From Bacteroidota bacterium (GTDB lineage Bacteria > Bacteroidota > Bacteroidia > Chitinophagales > Chitinophagaceae): a DNA stretch of 64,000 nucleotides. Made by a program: the position numbers and the translations under genes. The stretch lies in NCBI GenBank assembly GCA_025363385.1, contig JANYEA010000003.1, forward strand, positions 1 to 64,000. The letters are read 5' to 3'. This document shows positions 16,910 through 25,286 of the stretch, piece after piece. Numbering within the stretch: the stretch's first letter is position 1; each line of letters opens with the position of its first letter. The notes beneath the pieces were generated by a model. The model was given only the letters and a program-made list of their open reading frames with translations, was not told where the DNA came from and searched no databases.

Positions 16910-17632
16910 TTAAAAAGTATGTGAAACAAACCAACTTGCTATTGATTGCCACCAACTTGCAGATTGAAATGTCCAACACAATTGGTTAAGAATAAGTATG
17001 ATTGTGATGGTTAAAAATGGTTTAAAGTTGTTTCCTTTTCTAATATCATTGATTAAGAAAAGTGCCGCTATTATTTCTGAAATATAGATCACAATAGTTA
17101 CTGCAACTGGAAAAGGAATTCCTCCAAAAATCATTAAGGCTCGCCCTAATCCAGGACCGAGCATTAAAAGAGATGTTGCGATCATATAGCGCATATGTAC
17201 TGCTGCATCTTTTCTATTGATCATCGCCAAAGCAAAGAATAAACCAAAAATAAAAATGGTTGGGATATCAAGAGAGAGTTGTCCTAAAACACTATCTAAT
17301 GGTCGGGTTGTGATTTCTCGATAATAAACCATTCTTGAAACTAGAAATACTGAGTAGCAAACCAAAGGAGCCAATACATAGCTTATTTTACCAAGGTTTC
17401 GATGGATATTCCTTTTATTAAACCTGATTAATAATGGTTGAATGATGAGCATGGCAAACCAGCTCATCAACATCGTCCCATGAAAGTGCTGTTCCCATTG
17501 AAAGCCTTTGAACTTCGGAAAATTGATAGTATAAGTGAAATGAAAGCCGATAATTGCACAAACCCAAATGCCAACAAATAGAAAAACAATATTCTTTTGC
17601 AATGTTTGATCTTTCTCATAAGTTGTGATCAT
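16910..17632 (-). CDS. Histidine-rich multi-TM membrane protein, paralogue of 18328-19029
   Basis: The 240-aa protein has about seven hydrophobic helices. Conserved with the gene at 18328 are QHFHGTMLMSWFAMLIIQP, HRNLGKISYVLAPL and VHMRYMIATSL; the intramembrane His residues could hold heme or metal as in b561-like proteins, but I do not recognise a characterised family. There is no signal peptide beyond the first helix. It is the first gene of a unit with the RidA lipoprotein and amidohydrolase, after a 315-bp gap that probably carries the promoter. Function unknown. Confidence 0.7.
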   Translation of the reverse strand: MITTYEKDQTLQKNIVFLFVGIWVCAIIGFHFTYTINFPKFKGFQWEQHFHGTMLMSWFAMLIIQPLLIRFNKRNIHRNLGKISYVLAPLVCYSVFLVSRMVYYREITTRPLDSVLGQLSLDIPTIFIFGLFFALAMINRKDAAVHMRYMIATSLLMLGPGLGRALMIFGGIPFPVAVTIVIYISEIIAALFLINDIRKGNNFKPFLTITIILILNQLCWTFQSASWWQSIASWFVSHTF

Positions 17633-17947
17633 GGTAGTTTTTTTTAATTTTTATTTTAAGTGGGGTTAACATTAATTGGATACCTCAAATTGCGGTAAAT
17701 CTAATGGCTGCGATATATCACAATCAGTGTATGTATAGTATTTATTTATACATATAAAAAAATCGAAAAAATATTTGTATAGGATATAGGAAATGAAAAA
17801 TGGGGAAACCAAATAAAGTGGCTAGCTTTTACAATATATGCAATTGGGTAGACAGTATATTTAAATTAGGAGCAATGTATTAATTTTAAGTTTAATTTAA
17901 TAATTTAGAAATAGGTCTAGATATAAACACTTTGTTGTAGAGCAATT
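17633..17947. other. Intergenic region with a small inverted repeat
   Basis: No gene is visible on either strand. The sequence is AT-rich and probably holds the promoter of the minus-strand multi-TM gene ending at 16910 and the 3' end region of the cupin gene ending at 17948. One inverted repeat (TATGTATA at 17730-17737, TATACATA at 17747-17754, 9-bp spacer) could be an operator, lying about 100 bp before the 17632 start. No T-run follows, so it is not a terminator. Confidence 0.4.
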
Positions 17948-18307
17948 TTATATTTTGTCTAAATGATGTTTTGTCAATTCATTTTTGGTATTGCCAGTAT
18001 TTAAAGTAGAGGTGGGCTCGAAAAGCATCACAGCAACTTCTTCGTCAGCAACTGGTCTGTGTTCTGTTCCCCTGGGCACAATTAGAAATTCATTCTTTTG
18101 GATCTCAATGGTTTTATCTCTCAATTCCATTTTTAATATGCCTTCAATCACCAAAAACATTTCATCCTCATCATCGTGCTTATGCCATACAAACTCTCCC
18201 TTAAATTTTGCCAATTTAACTTGTTGTCCATTGAGTTCTCCCACAATTTTCGGACTCCAGTATTCAGAAAACAATTTTAATTTTTCTGCAATGATTACTT
18301 TTTCCAT
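17948..18307 (-). CDS. Small cupin-domain protein
   Basis: This 119-aa single-domain cupin shows motif 1 WHKHDDEDEMFLVIEGILKM (metal ligands His, His, Glu) and motif 2 FLIVPRGTEHRPVADEEVAV (last His). The family resembles mannose-6-phosphate-isomerase-like cupins of unknown activity, often binding a divalent metal. There is no export signal. It follows the multi-TM gene 18328-19029 by 20 bp on the same strand, so the two are probably co-transcribed. A second, larger cupin lies at 20524. Confidence 0.85.
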   Translation of the reverse strand: MEKVIIAEKLKLFSEYWSPKIVGELNGQQVKLAKFKGEFVWHKHDDEDEMFLVIEGILKMELRDKTIEIQKNEFLIVPRGTEHRPVADEEVAVMLFEPTSTLNTGNTKNELTKHHLDKI

Positions 18308-18327
18308 TTTTTAAAATTTGCTAAATA

Positions 18328-19029
18328 TTATGAGTAAAATAGTTCCACAAATTTTCCGCAAATAGTTTGCCACAAATCGGTATTGCGCAAATAGTAAAAG
18401 CCGAATTGGGATACCAGGAGAATGATTAATGAAACAACATATGGTTTATTATCTTTTCCATGCTTTCTGTCATACAAAATAAATCCAAGTAAGATTAAAT
18501 CTGTTATAATGAAAGTATATAAAAAACCATTTAGTCCGGTAACACCCAAGAAGTTTGTAAAGAATCTTTTAAGTGCAGCTCCATATACTGCCAGTGAAGT
18601 GGCAATCATATATCGCAAATGATAGGAGATTTTCTTTTTGTAATAAATAGCCAGCAAATACAAAGTAACAAAATCTACAATTTGGTAGAACGGTATATAG
18701 AGTGTGGCTATCTTTTTAGCTTGAGTTATAGGAGCTGTTTCATATAATTCTTTTGCAATAAAGAAAATAGAAATAACGATCAGGGGCACTAGAAAGTAAG
18801 AGACCTTTCCAATCACTCGATGCCATTTGTATTTCCTTTTTTTTATCAATACAGGTTGAACAATCAGCATCAGAAACCATAACACAAACAACAAGCCATG
18901 AATGTGTTGAATGGTGGTAACTTTAGTAAAAGTGGGGAATAGTCCGAAATAGGTTTTGAAAAATCCTAAAAAAACAATTGCGAAAATTGCCACAAAAAAT
19001 AGCCCAATGTTTTTATATGTTCTTTCCAT
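18328..19029 (-). CDS. Histidine-rich multi-TM membrane protein, paralogue of 16910-17632
   Basis: The 233-aa protein has about seven hydrophobic helices and shares with its neighbour the motifs QHIHGLLFVLWFLMLIVQP, WHRVIGKVSYFLVPL and SYHLRYMIATSLAVYG. The shared His pairs (QHxHG, H-R-xx-GK, xxHxRYM) point to a bound cofactor such as heme, though none is proven. It lies 14 bp downstream of the GNAT gene and 20 bp upstream of a cupin. The tandem-like placement of the two paralogues around a cupin suggests local duplication. Confidence 0.7.
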   Translation of the reverse strand: MERTYKNIGLFFVAIFAIVFLGFFKTYFGLFPTFTKVTTIQHIHGLLFVLWFLMLIVQPVLIKKRKYKWHRVIGKVSYFLVPLIVISIFFIAKELYETAPITQAKKIATLYIPFYQIVDFVTLYLLAIYYKKKISYHLRYMIATSLAVYGAALKRFFTNFLGVTGLNGFLYTFIITDLILLGFILYDRKHGKDNKPYVVSLIILLVSQFGFYYLRNTDLWQTICGKFVELFYS

Positions 19030-19043
19030 TTCTAGATAATGAA

Positions 19044-19565
19044 TTATGATAGATCTAATTCCATAAATAATAAATACTGCCTAAACTCTTCCGGAATTTC
19101 AACTTCTGCATAAACAGGAATATCTTTAAAGCCAAAACTTCGGTAAAGCGCATGAGCTGCTTCCATGAACTTCGGACTGTCTAGTCGAACTTTCTTATAA
19201 CCCGTTTCTTTTGCAGCATTTATTAATGATTGAAGTATCGCTTTACCTGCTCCAATCTTTCGAAATGATGGATCAACATACATTCGTTTTATTTCTCCGA
19301 TTTCAGGGTTAATACTTTTAAGACTACCAAGCCCGCATACTTTGCCTTCATAAATAGCAAGTATCAATCTGCCATATGGTGGTAGAAATTTATCAATTAA
19401 AGAAATGTCTTGTTCAACTGCTACCTGAGGATCATGGGGATGAACACCATAAAGCGATTGCATTTCATTATTTCCCCATGTTAGATATTCTAACCAAAGA
19501 TTTCTAATGTCATCTAAGTCGTTGGGAAGTATCACATCTCTGACTTGTATTGTTGTATTATTCAT
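19044..19565 (-). CDS. GNAT-family N-acetyltransferase
   Basis: The 173-aa protein has a GNAT fold: GKVCGLGSLKSIN, then IGEIKRMYVDPSFRKIGAGK with the acetyl-CoA-binding Arg/Gln-x-x-Gly-x-Gly/Ala-like loop (RKIGAGKAI), and AAHALYRSFGFKDIPVY near the C-terminus. The start is placed at the ATG at 19565, since an earlier in-frame start would be GTG with no supporting leader. The acceptor is not predictable; family members acetylate amino acids, amines or small antibiotics. It sits 48 bp after the multi-TM gene at 19614. Confidence 0.87.
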   Translation of the reverse strand: MNNTTIQVRDVILPNDLDDIRNLWLEYLTWGNNEMQSLYGVHPHDPQVAVEQDISLIDKFLPPYGRLILAIYEGKVCGLGSLKSINPEIGEIKRMYVDPSFRKIGAGKAILQSLINAAKETGYKKVRLDSPKFMEAAHALYRSFGFKDIPVYAEVEIPEEFRQYLLFMELDLS

Positions 19566-19613
19566 TCCTTTTATTTTAAATTTATGCACATCTATTAGTA
19601 GGCATATTTTCGA

Positions 19614-20462
19614 TTATTTTTCTAATAATAAATTGCCTGTTTTCTTCAATAAATTAATTGCCATCAAATAAGGCATAATAAATGGTATAGCAGGAATAGC
19701 TACTATATAATTTAATGTAGCAAGTGGTTCTGGAGATGCAGGTGGTATAATATTTAATAAAAAAGCTATTACACTAATTAATACATATACATTGCAAGCC
19801 AATGGTTTTAACCATCCAGCTGATTTGAACGATAGTGCAAAAGCTGCTGTTGCTAAGTACACTAACCCACATACAATAGTGTTAACAAAATGAAATTGGT
19901 TTGCTATTGGCAAAGCCCAATCGTAAGTTTTAGTGGATGCATTTGCTGCCATTATGCTGTATAATTTTTCTAAATAAAATCCCCAAAAGGTCATATTGAT
20001 TAGATAAATTGGAATCGCAATTAGTATCGCAACAAAACCCAGCAAAGCATAAAAATTCCCTTTGGTATTTTTTAATTTTTCTCTTAGCACTGCAAATCCA
20101 AAAGCTACAGATACTCCAGTTAAAAGGAGAAAAAAATATCTAACCTGTTGTTCGGTAGCAGATGCAGCCCATTCTAGCGGTTTGCCGTAAGGAGGGGCAC
20201 CTAAACCGAAAAACATAGAGGTGAGGAAAGTAGGAAAAATAAGGAAAAATGCAGCAGCAACTAATTGTCTGTTTTCAACATCAGGTGTTCTGATAATAGG
20301 AGCCGCAAGAATCCAAACTGCTATAGACATGAGGCAGACATTTAATATCCAAATCGGCAAATAGATTTTATAACTGATATATCCAACCCCAATGCCAAAT
20401 ACAGCAGTTAAAAACGGAACAAGCGTTAAATACCATTGACTAATATTTCTTTGAACTTGCAT
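19614..20462 (-). CDS. Polytopic membrane protein of unknown function
   Basis: The 282-aa protein has about eight hydrophobic segments with short loops and no recognisable transporter signature. The sequence includes PTFLTSMFFGLGAPPYGKPL and FHFVNTIVCGLVYL. There is no homology visible to the two His-rich paralogues nearby. It follows the cupin gene 20524-21096 by 61 bp and precedes the GNAT by 48 bp. I cannot assign a function. Confidence 0.65.
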   Translation of the reverse strand: MQVQRNISQWYLTLVPFLTAVFGIGVGYISYKIYLPIWILNVCLMSIAVWILAAPIIRTPDVENRQLVAAAFFLIFPTFLTSMFFGLGAPPYGKPLEWAASATEQQVRYFFLLLTGVSVAFGFAVLREKLKNTKGNFYALLGFVAILIAIPIYLINMTFWGFYLEKLYSIMAANASTKTYDWALPIANQFHFVNTIVCGLVYLATAAFALSFKSAGWLKPLACNVYVLISVIAFLLNIIPPASPEPLATLNYIVAIPAIPFIMPYLMAINLLKKTGNLLLEK

Positions 20463-20523
20463 GTTTCTTTAATTTTAGTTGTGTTATTCAAAGTCAGAGG
20501 GCCTTCCTTTATTCTGCGGTTGG

Positions 20524-21096
20524 TTAGTCAATTTTCAATGGAGCACCAACAACTTTCATGTCGTGATCTGCAAATACTTTTACTATTTCTTCTTTTGATG
20601 GTGGGGATGTCCATTTGTCGGTAACCTTAAAAAATGATTCCATTTTTCCGGCTGGTAAATAAGAAACAATCATCTTCCCTTTTTCTGTTAATTGTAAGAA
20701 GGCATGAGGTACATTTTTTGGCAGGAAAATGGTATCACCTGATTTCATTTGATACTTTTCATCCCCTACTTGAAATAAATACGATCCTTCAATAATATAA
20801 AACCATTCATCCTGGAAGGGATGAATATGTAATGGGGGACCACCATTTGGAGTAAGCCCGGTTTGTTCAAACACAGCTAAATCATTTTCAGTGTCCGAAC
20901 CAGAAATTTTTATATCTAGATTATTTAGGGTAACACCCTTCATTTTATAGTGTTCGCCAAATCTGGCTTCACCATTATTTACTTTAAATCCCTTTATTGT
21001 TCTCATGAAATCTTTTTTTTTGATTTTAGCGATTATACTAGAAGGAATGAGCGCGAGTGCGGACAAAATAAATTGACCTCGTTTCATTTTAAACAT
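20524..21096 (-). CDS. Cupin protein with N-terminal export-like segment
   Basis: The 190-aa protein begins with a basic, hydrophobic segment (MKRGQFILSALALIPSSIIA) that may be a signal anchor, then a cupin barrel: motif 1 PPLHIHPFQDEWFYIIEGSY (His, His, Glu) and motif 2 SGDTIFLPKNVPHAFLQLTE (His). Either ATG, at 21096 or at 21087, could start it. The domain resembles quercetinase/dioxygenase-type cupins, but the reaction is unknown. It is the first gene of the minus-strand run that continues to 17948, downstream of a terminator at 21303. Confidence 0.8.
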   Translation of the reverse strand: MFKMKRGQFILSALALIPSSIIAKIKKKDFMRTIKGFKVNNGEARFGEHYKMKGVTLNNLDIKISGSDTENDLAVFEQTGLTPNGGPPLHIHPFQDEWFYIIEGSYLFQVGDEKYQMKSGDTIFLPKNVPHAFLQLTEKGKMIVSYLPAGKMESFFKVTDKWTSPPSKEEIVKVFADHDMKVVGAPLKID

Positions 21097-21302
21097 GTAT
21101 TAGCAATCATATTTTGTAGTAAGTGATGGGGCTGTATAATTGTCTTTGCTTAGAAGCTAACTATACAATATAAGTAACTATTAATAAAAACATTATCAAT
21201 TTGTTTAATTTAATCTCAAATTAATCGCAGAAGGTTTTCACTGTATTTCGTTTTGAAATGGCAATTTTAATTAGGGGCCTTTTTTTGGAATATCACACAA
21301 CA

Positions 21303-21330
21303 AAAAAGCAACCCTTACTCAGGATTGCTT
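21303..21330 (-). terminator. Intrinsic terminator after korA
   Basis: On the minus strand the stem AAGCAATCCT pairs with AGGGTTGCTT (one mismatch) and is followed by TTTTTTG. It is about 50 bp beyond the korA stop and upstream of the cupin gene. Confidence 0.7.
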
Positions 21331-21377
21331 CTTGTTAAAACTTATCAGTTTCAGCGGGGGCTGTGATAAACCGGGAG

Positions 21378-23225
21378 TTATAATAATTTAGAAACTTCGT
21401 CGATAATTTCTGACTTAGTAATTGGTATTCCCATCATTTTATTAAATGCAATAGCATCTACATTATATTGATCGCGAATGATCTTTACTAGCTGACCATT
21501 ATTGATTTCAGGGATCAACACTTTGTCGAAATTTTTAATGATCTCGCCTAAGTTCTTAGGGAAAGGACGTACATAGCGAATATGGGCGTGACTTACAGAT
21601 ACGCCTTCTGCTTGCATTTCCATACAGGCACTTTTGATGGCACCATAAGTAGATCCCCAACCTATAATCAATACCTTACCTTTCACCGCACCACTATCAA
21701 TAGTTTGTGCAGGAATGAAATCAGCTACTTTATCTACTTTCGCCTGACGAACTTTGATCATGTGCTGGTGATTCTCTGGTTCGTAGTTTACATTACCTGT
21801 AATATCTTGCTTTTCCAAACCACCGATGCGATGTTCTAAACCAGCCGTACCAGGAACTGCCCACGGACGAACTAATTTTTCATCACGCTTATATGGCATA
21901 TACTTCGCATCACCTTCATCAATTGATGTTTTGAACTTTACTTCAATTGGTTTTAAATCGGCCGACTTGGGAAACTTCCAGGGCTCTGCACCATTGGCAA
22001 TATATCCATCACTCAATAAGATTACAGGAGTCATATGCTCTAAGGCAATTCTACATGCTTCAATAGCTACATCAAAACAATCACTAGGAGTGGAGGATGC
22101 AATTATTGGCATCGGGCACTCACCATTTCTTCCATAATATGCTTGCATCAAATCGCTTTGCTCAGTCTTGGTAGGTAATCCAGTAGACGGCCCGCCGCGT
22201 TGAATGTTTACGATTACCAATGGAATCTCTAACATCATTGCCAAGCCCATTGCTTCTGCTTTTAATGCCATACCCGGACCAGAAGTAGTTGTAATGGCTA
22301 ATGATCCACCATAGCTTGCACCAATGGCTGAAGAAATAGCTGCGATCTCATCTTCCGCTTGGAAAGTGCGCACACCAAAGCTTTTATATTTTGCTAATTC
22401 ATGTAAGATATCTGTAGCAGGAGTGATTGGATAGGATCCTAAGAATAAAGGCAATCCACTTTTTTCACTAGCTGCAATTAAACCATAACTCAATGCCTGA
22501 TTACCCATGATACTGCGGTACAATCCTGGCTCCATTTTAGACTTCTCTACTTTGTAACGGGTAGTGAAAGACTCTGTGGTATCACCATAATTAAATCCAG
22601 CCTGTAATACTTTAATATTACTCTCGTAGATCACGGGTTTTTTACCAAATTTCTCTTTCAAGAATTCTTTGGTTGTGTCCAAATTACGATTGTACATCCA
22701 GTAGATCAACCCCAATACAAACATGTTCTTTGCGCGGTCTCGCTCTTTCACACCCAATTCGGTGAAGTCTTTTAAAGACTCACGTGTTAATTTGGTAACG
22801 TCTACTTTGGTAACATCATATCCTGCCAAACTATCATCTTCCAAAGGATTAACTCCATCGGGATAATTGGCTAATCTTAAGTTCCTAGAATCAAAACCAT
22901 CAATATTGGCAATAATTTTTCCGCCTTTCTTAATGCTTTTTAAATTGGATTTTAATGCAGCGGCATTCATGGCTACTAATACATCACAATCGTCTCCAGG
23001 TGTGTAAATCCTATCGCTAGAAAAGTGTAATTGGAAACCACTCACACCGGCTAATGTTCCTATTGGAGCTCGAATCTCGGCTGGAAAATCCGGGAAAGTA
23101 GCCAGGTCAATTCCTAGCATCGCAGTGTTGTTGGTAAATTGTTGTCCGGTTAACTGCATTCCATCGCCGCTATCTCCGGCGAACTTAATTACTACATTTT
23201 GTAGAACTTCTTCTTTTCTGGTCAT
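21378..23225 (-). CDS. korA: 2-oxoacid:acceptor (ferredoxin) oxidoreductase, fused gamma-alpha subunit
   Basis: The 615-aa protein fuses the gamma domain (VIKFAGDSGDGMQLTGQQFT through DCDVLVAMNAAAL) to the alpha domain (GNQALSYGLIAASEKSGLP, YPITPATDILHELAKY, TTTSGPGMALKAEAMGLAMM) and the C-terminal domain II (VLIIGWGSTYGAIKSACMEM). It converts 2-oxoglutarate or a related 2-oxoacid to the acyl-CoA with ferredoxin. The start is the ATG at 23225; the longer frame begins at TTG. The TPP-binding beta subunit KorB usually lies next to it, but here a terminator and a cupin follow, so KorB must be elsewhere. Exact substrate is inferred. Confidence 0.88.
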   Translation of the reverse strand: MTRKEEVLQNVVIKFAGDSGDGMQLTGQQFTNNTAMLGIDLATFPDFPAEIRAPIGTLAGVSGFQLHFSSDRIYTPGDDCDVLVAMNAAALKSNLKSIKKGGKIIANIDGFDSRNLRLANYPDGVNPLEDDSLAGYDVTKVDVTKLTRESLKDFTELGVKERDRAKNMFVLGLIYWMYNRNLDTTKEFLKEKFGKKPVIYESNIKVLQAGFNYGDTTESFTTRYKVEKSKMEPGLYRSIMGNQALSYGLIAASEKSGLPLFLGSYPITPATDILHELAKYKSFGVRTFQAEDEIAAISSAIGASYGGSLAITTTSGPGMALKAEAMGLAMMLEIPLVIVNIQRGGPSTGLPTKTEQSDLMQAYYGRNGECPMPIIASSTPSDCFDVAIEACRIALEHMTPVILLSDGYIANGAEPWKFPKSADLKPIEVKFKTSIDEGDAKYMPYKRDEKLVRPWAVPGTAGLEHRIGGLEKQDITGNVNYEPENHQHMIKVRQAKVDKVADFIPAQTIDSGAVKGKVLIIGWGSTYGAIKSACMEMQAEGVSVSHAHIRYVRPFPKNLGEIIKNFDKVLIPEINNGQLVKIIRDQYNVDAIAFNKMMGIPITKSEIIDEVSKLL

Positions 23226-23449
23226 TAGGTTCAATTCTAATTAGCTGCCATGGCTAGCAACACGTGAATATTTAAACACTTTTTGTTCAGCATAGCCGCT
23301 GATTCGTAAAAAAGTATGCTAAGATACGTCCAAATCGATGTTTTAAGCTTGATTTTTCGCTTTTTCTCTCGCATTTATATGTTTACTAACAATTTTGTGA
23401 AGAAATGAGTATACGCATACGCTATCTTAGCAGCACAATTTTTAATTAT

Positions 23450-24316
23450 ATGTATCTGAATAAGAGCGCATTTCGATGGATAACCATGGGATTATTAGGA
23501 TTTTTTGGATTTATATCATGCAATAACACTCCAAAAGAAAATGTTTTATTTAAGAAGGATTTGAAAGATGATTCAGCTAAAAAAGCTTACCTCATAAAAA
23601 TTGGAAATGCTCCTAAACCAACTGAGCAGCCCTTTGTGGCAGATTCGAACAAATTATATGTTTACCTCACATTTGATGATGGACCTCAGCCAGGTTCAGT
23701 AACCTGTTTTAATATTTGTAAGGCAGAAGGAATCAAAGCAACTTTCTTTATGGTGGCCCTGCATCAACAACGTAAGCGTGATGGAAAGCAAATTGTGGGA
23801 ATGATCCGTAATGGGTATCCTCAGTTCTTACTTGCCAATCATAGTTATGATCATACGATGGAACACTATCAGTATTTCTATCAACACCCCGATATGGCTT
23901 TCGATAATTTTGTGCGCGCGCAGGATACATTGCAAGTACCTAAAAAGTTCATACGCCTTCCGGGCAATGGTGGATGGGTGTTACAAAATCAGGTAAGGAC
24001 GAGTCATTTAGTTAGCGCAGTAGCACATCGTTTGGATAGTGCGGGCTTTACTGTAATTGGATGGGATTTGGAATGGAATTTTAACCACAAGAATGCACGT
24101 CCGGTTCAATCGCCAGAAAAACTGGCCGCCCAGGTAGATAGTGCTTTCTCTAAACATAATGAGCATATCAGAAAAAATATCGTGATCTTAACTCATGATC
24201 GGATGTTTCAGCACGCTGAGGATAGTTCTTCATTGGTAAAGTTTATTCAAATTTTGAAACAAAATCCTAAATACGTTTTTGAAACAGTGGATCATTATCC
24301 TGGTGCAAAAAAATAG
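23450..24316 (+). CDS. Lipoprotein polysaccharide deacetylase (NodB homology)
   Basis: The 288-aa protein, started at the ATG at 23450, has a lipoprotein-like signal (MGLLGFFGFISCNNTPKENV). The NodB domain has the metal/base motif YLTFDDGPQP (two Asp), the His motif NHSYDHTMEHYQY, and LPGNGGWVLQ with VILTHDRM near the end. Family members remove acetyl groups from N-acetyl sugars in peptidoglycan, chitin or exopolysaccharide. It is divergent from korA across about 225 bp. The second conserved His/Asp set is visible, so it is probably active. Confidence 0.85.
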   Translation: MYLNKSAFRWITMGLLGFFGFISCNNTPKENVLFKKDLKDDSAKKAYLIKIGNAPKPTEQPFVADSNKLYVYLTFDDGPQPGSVTCFNICKAEGIKATFFMVALHQQRKRDGKQIVGMIRNGYPQFLLANHSYDHTMEHYQYFYQHPDMAFDNFVRAQDTLQVPKKFIRLPGNGGWVLQNQVRTSHLVSAVAHRLDSAGFTVIGWDLEWNFNHKNARPVQSPEKLAAQVDSAFSKHNEHIRKNIVILTHDRMFQHAEDSSSLVKFIQILKQNPKYVFETVDHYPGAKK

Positions 24317-24381
24317 ATCACCTATCATCAATTTTAAGATTTCATTCAGGTATGAAAGCCCTGTCTCGAAATAAGTTTTAG

Positions 24382-24389
24382 TATATTTG
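24382..24389 (+). promoter_or_regulatory. Candidate Bacteroidota -7 box before the Bax-inhibitor gene
   Basis: TATATTTG fits the TAnnTTTG consensus exactly and lies 22 bp before the start at 24412. No clear -33 TTG is found at the usual spacing, so the call rests on one box. Confidence 0.4.
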
Positions 24390-24411
24390 TATGTATAAAA
24401 AATGAATAAAT

Positions 24412-25182
24412 ATGGCAATTTTTAAATCTGGTAATCCAACCTTAACGGAGAAAATGTTTGATAAGACTGCTTCTATGGAAGCCGCTAGTCAAGGTGTAAT
24501 GAGCGTTCGCGGTACGATTAACAAATTTGGGTTCTTGATGTTCATGGTCATAGCAGGCGCTGCGTACAATTGGCAGGTATTTGATCAGAAAGGGCCTGGT
24601 AGCATGCAGGTATTGATGCTGGTAGGTTTGTTCGGTGGATTGATTGCAGCTATTGCGATTACCTTTAAACCCAATTGGGCGGGCTTTCTAGCCCCTTTGT
24701 ACGCATTGTTCGAAGGTTTATTTATTGGTGGTATTTCTGCAGTATTCAACGCGATGTTTGCTAAAAGTTATCCTGGCTTGGTAATGCAAGCAGTAGGCCT
24801 AACATTTGGTGTGGCCATAGCGATGTTTCTTCTATATAATTTTAGAATCATCAGAGCTACCGAAAAATTCAAATCAGTGATCATTGCCTCTACTTTGGGC
24901 ATCGGTATTTTCTACCTGATTACTTTAGTGTTGAATATGTTTGGCGTGAACGTAAGTTTCATGCACGATAGTAGCCCACTCAGTATCGGTATCAGTTTGT
25001 TTGTAGTGGCAATCGCTTCTTTAAACCTCATCCTTGACTTCGACATGATCGAGCAAGGATCTGAAAGAGGTGCACCCAAATTCATGGAGTGGTATGGTGC
25101 ATTTGGTTTATTGGTAACCATCGTTTGGTTATACATTGAAATGCTGAAGTTATTAAGTAAGCTTGCAAATAACCGTAGCTAA
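24412..25182 (+). CDS. Bax inhibitor-1/YccA family membrane protein
   Basis: The 256-aa integral membrane protein has about seven helices and is close to the long YccA-type Bacteroidota members, starting TEKMFDKTASMEAAS. Conserved positions include GLFIGGISAVFNAMF, IIASTLGIGIFYL and DFDMIEQGSERGAPKFMEWY, with the acidic pair at the pore. BI-1 family proteins leak Ca2+ or act on membrane proteases such as FtsH; the role in this genome is unknown. It is a single-gene unit with its own -7 box and a downstream terminator. Confidence 0.88.
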   Translation: MAIFKSGNPTLTEKMFDKTASMEAASQGVMSVRGTINKFGFLMFMVIAGAAYNWQVFDQKGPGSMQVLMLVGLFGGLIAAIAITFKPNWAGFLAPLYALFEGLFIGGISAVFNAMFAKSYPGLVMQAVGLTFGVAIAMFLLYNFRIIRATEKFKSVIIASTLGIGIFYLITLVLNMFGVNVSFMHDSSPLSIGISLFVVAIASLNLILDFDMIEQGSERGAPKFMEWYGAFGLLVTIVWLYIEMLKLLSKLANNRS

Positions 25183-25197
25183 TCAGGTGCTACTTTT

Positions 25198-25234
25198 TTT
25201 AAAAGCCCCAGCAGGAATTGTTGGGGCTTTTTTG
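25198..25234 (+). terminator. Intrinsic terminator after the Bax-inhibitor gene
   Basis: AAAAGCCCCA (25201-25210) pairs with TGGGGCTTTT (25222-25231), with a further wobble-extended stem inside, and a T-run follows. Confidence 0.85.
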
Positions 25235-25286
25235 TGCATGAAGCTTACATGCAAAGCCCTAACTTAGTTGTTCCAAAATAGCAGCT

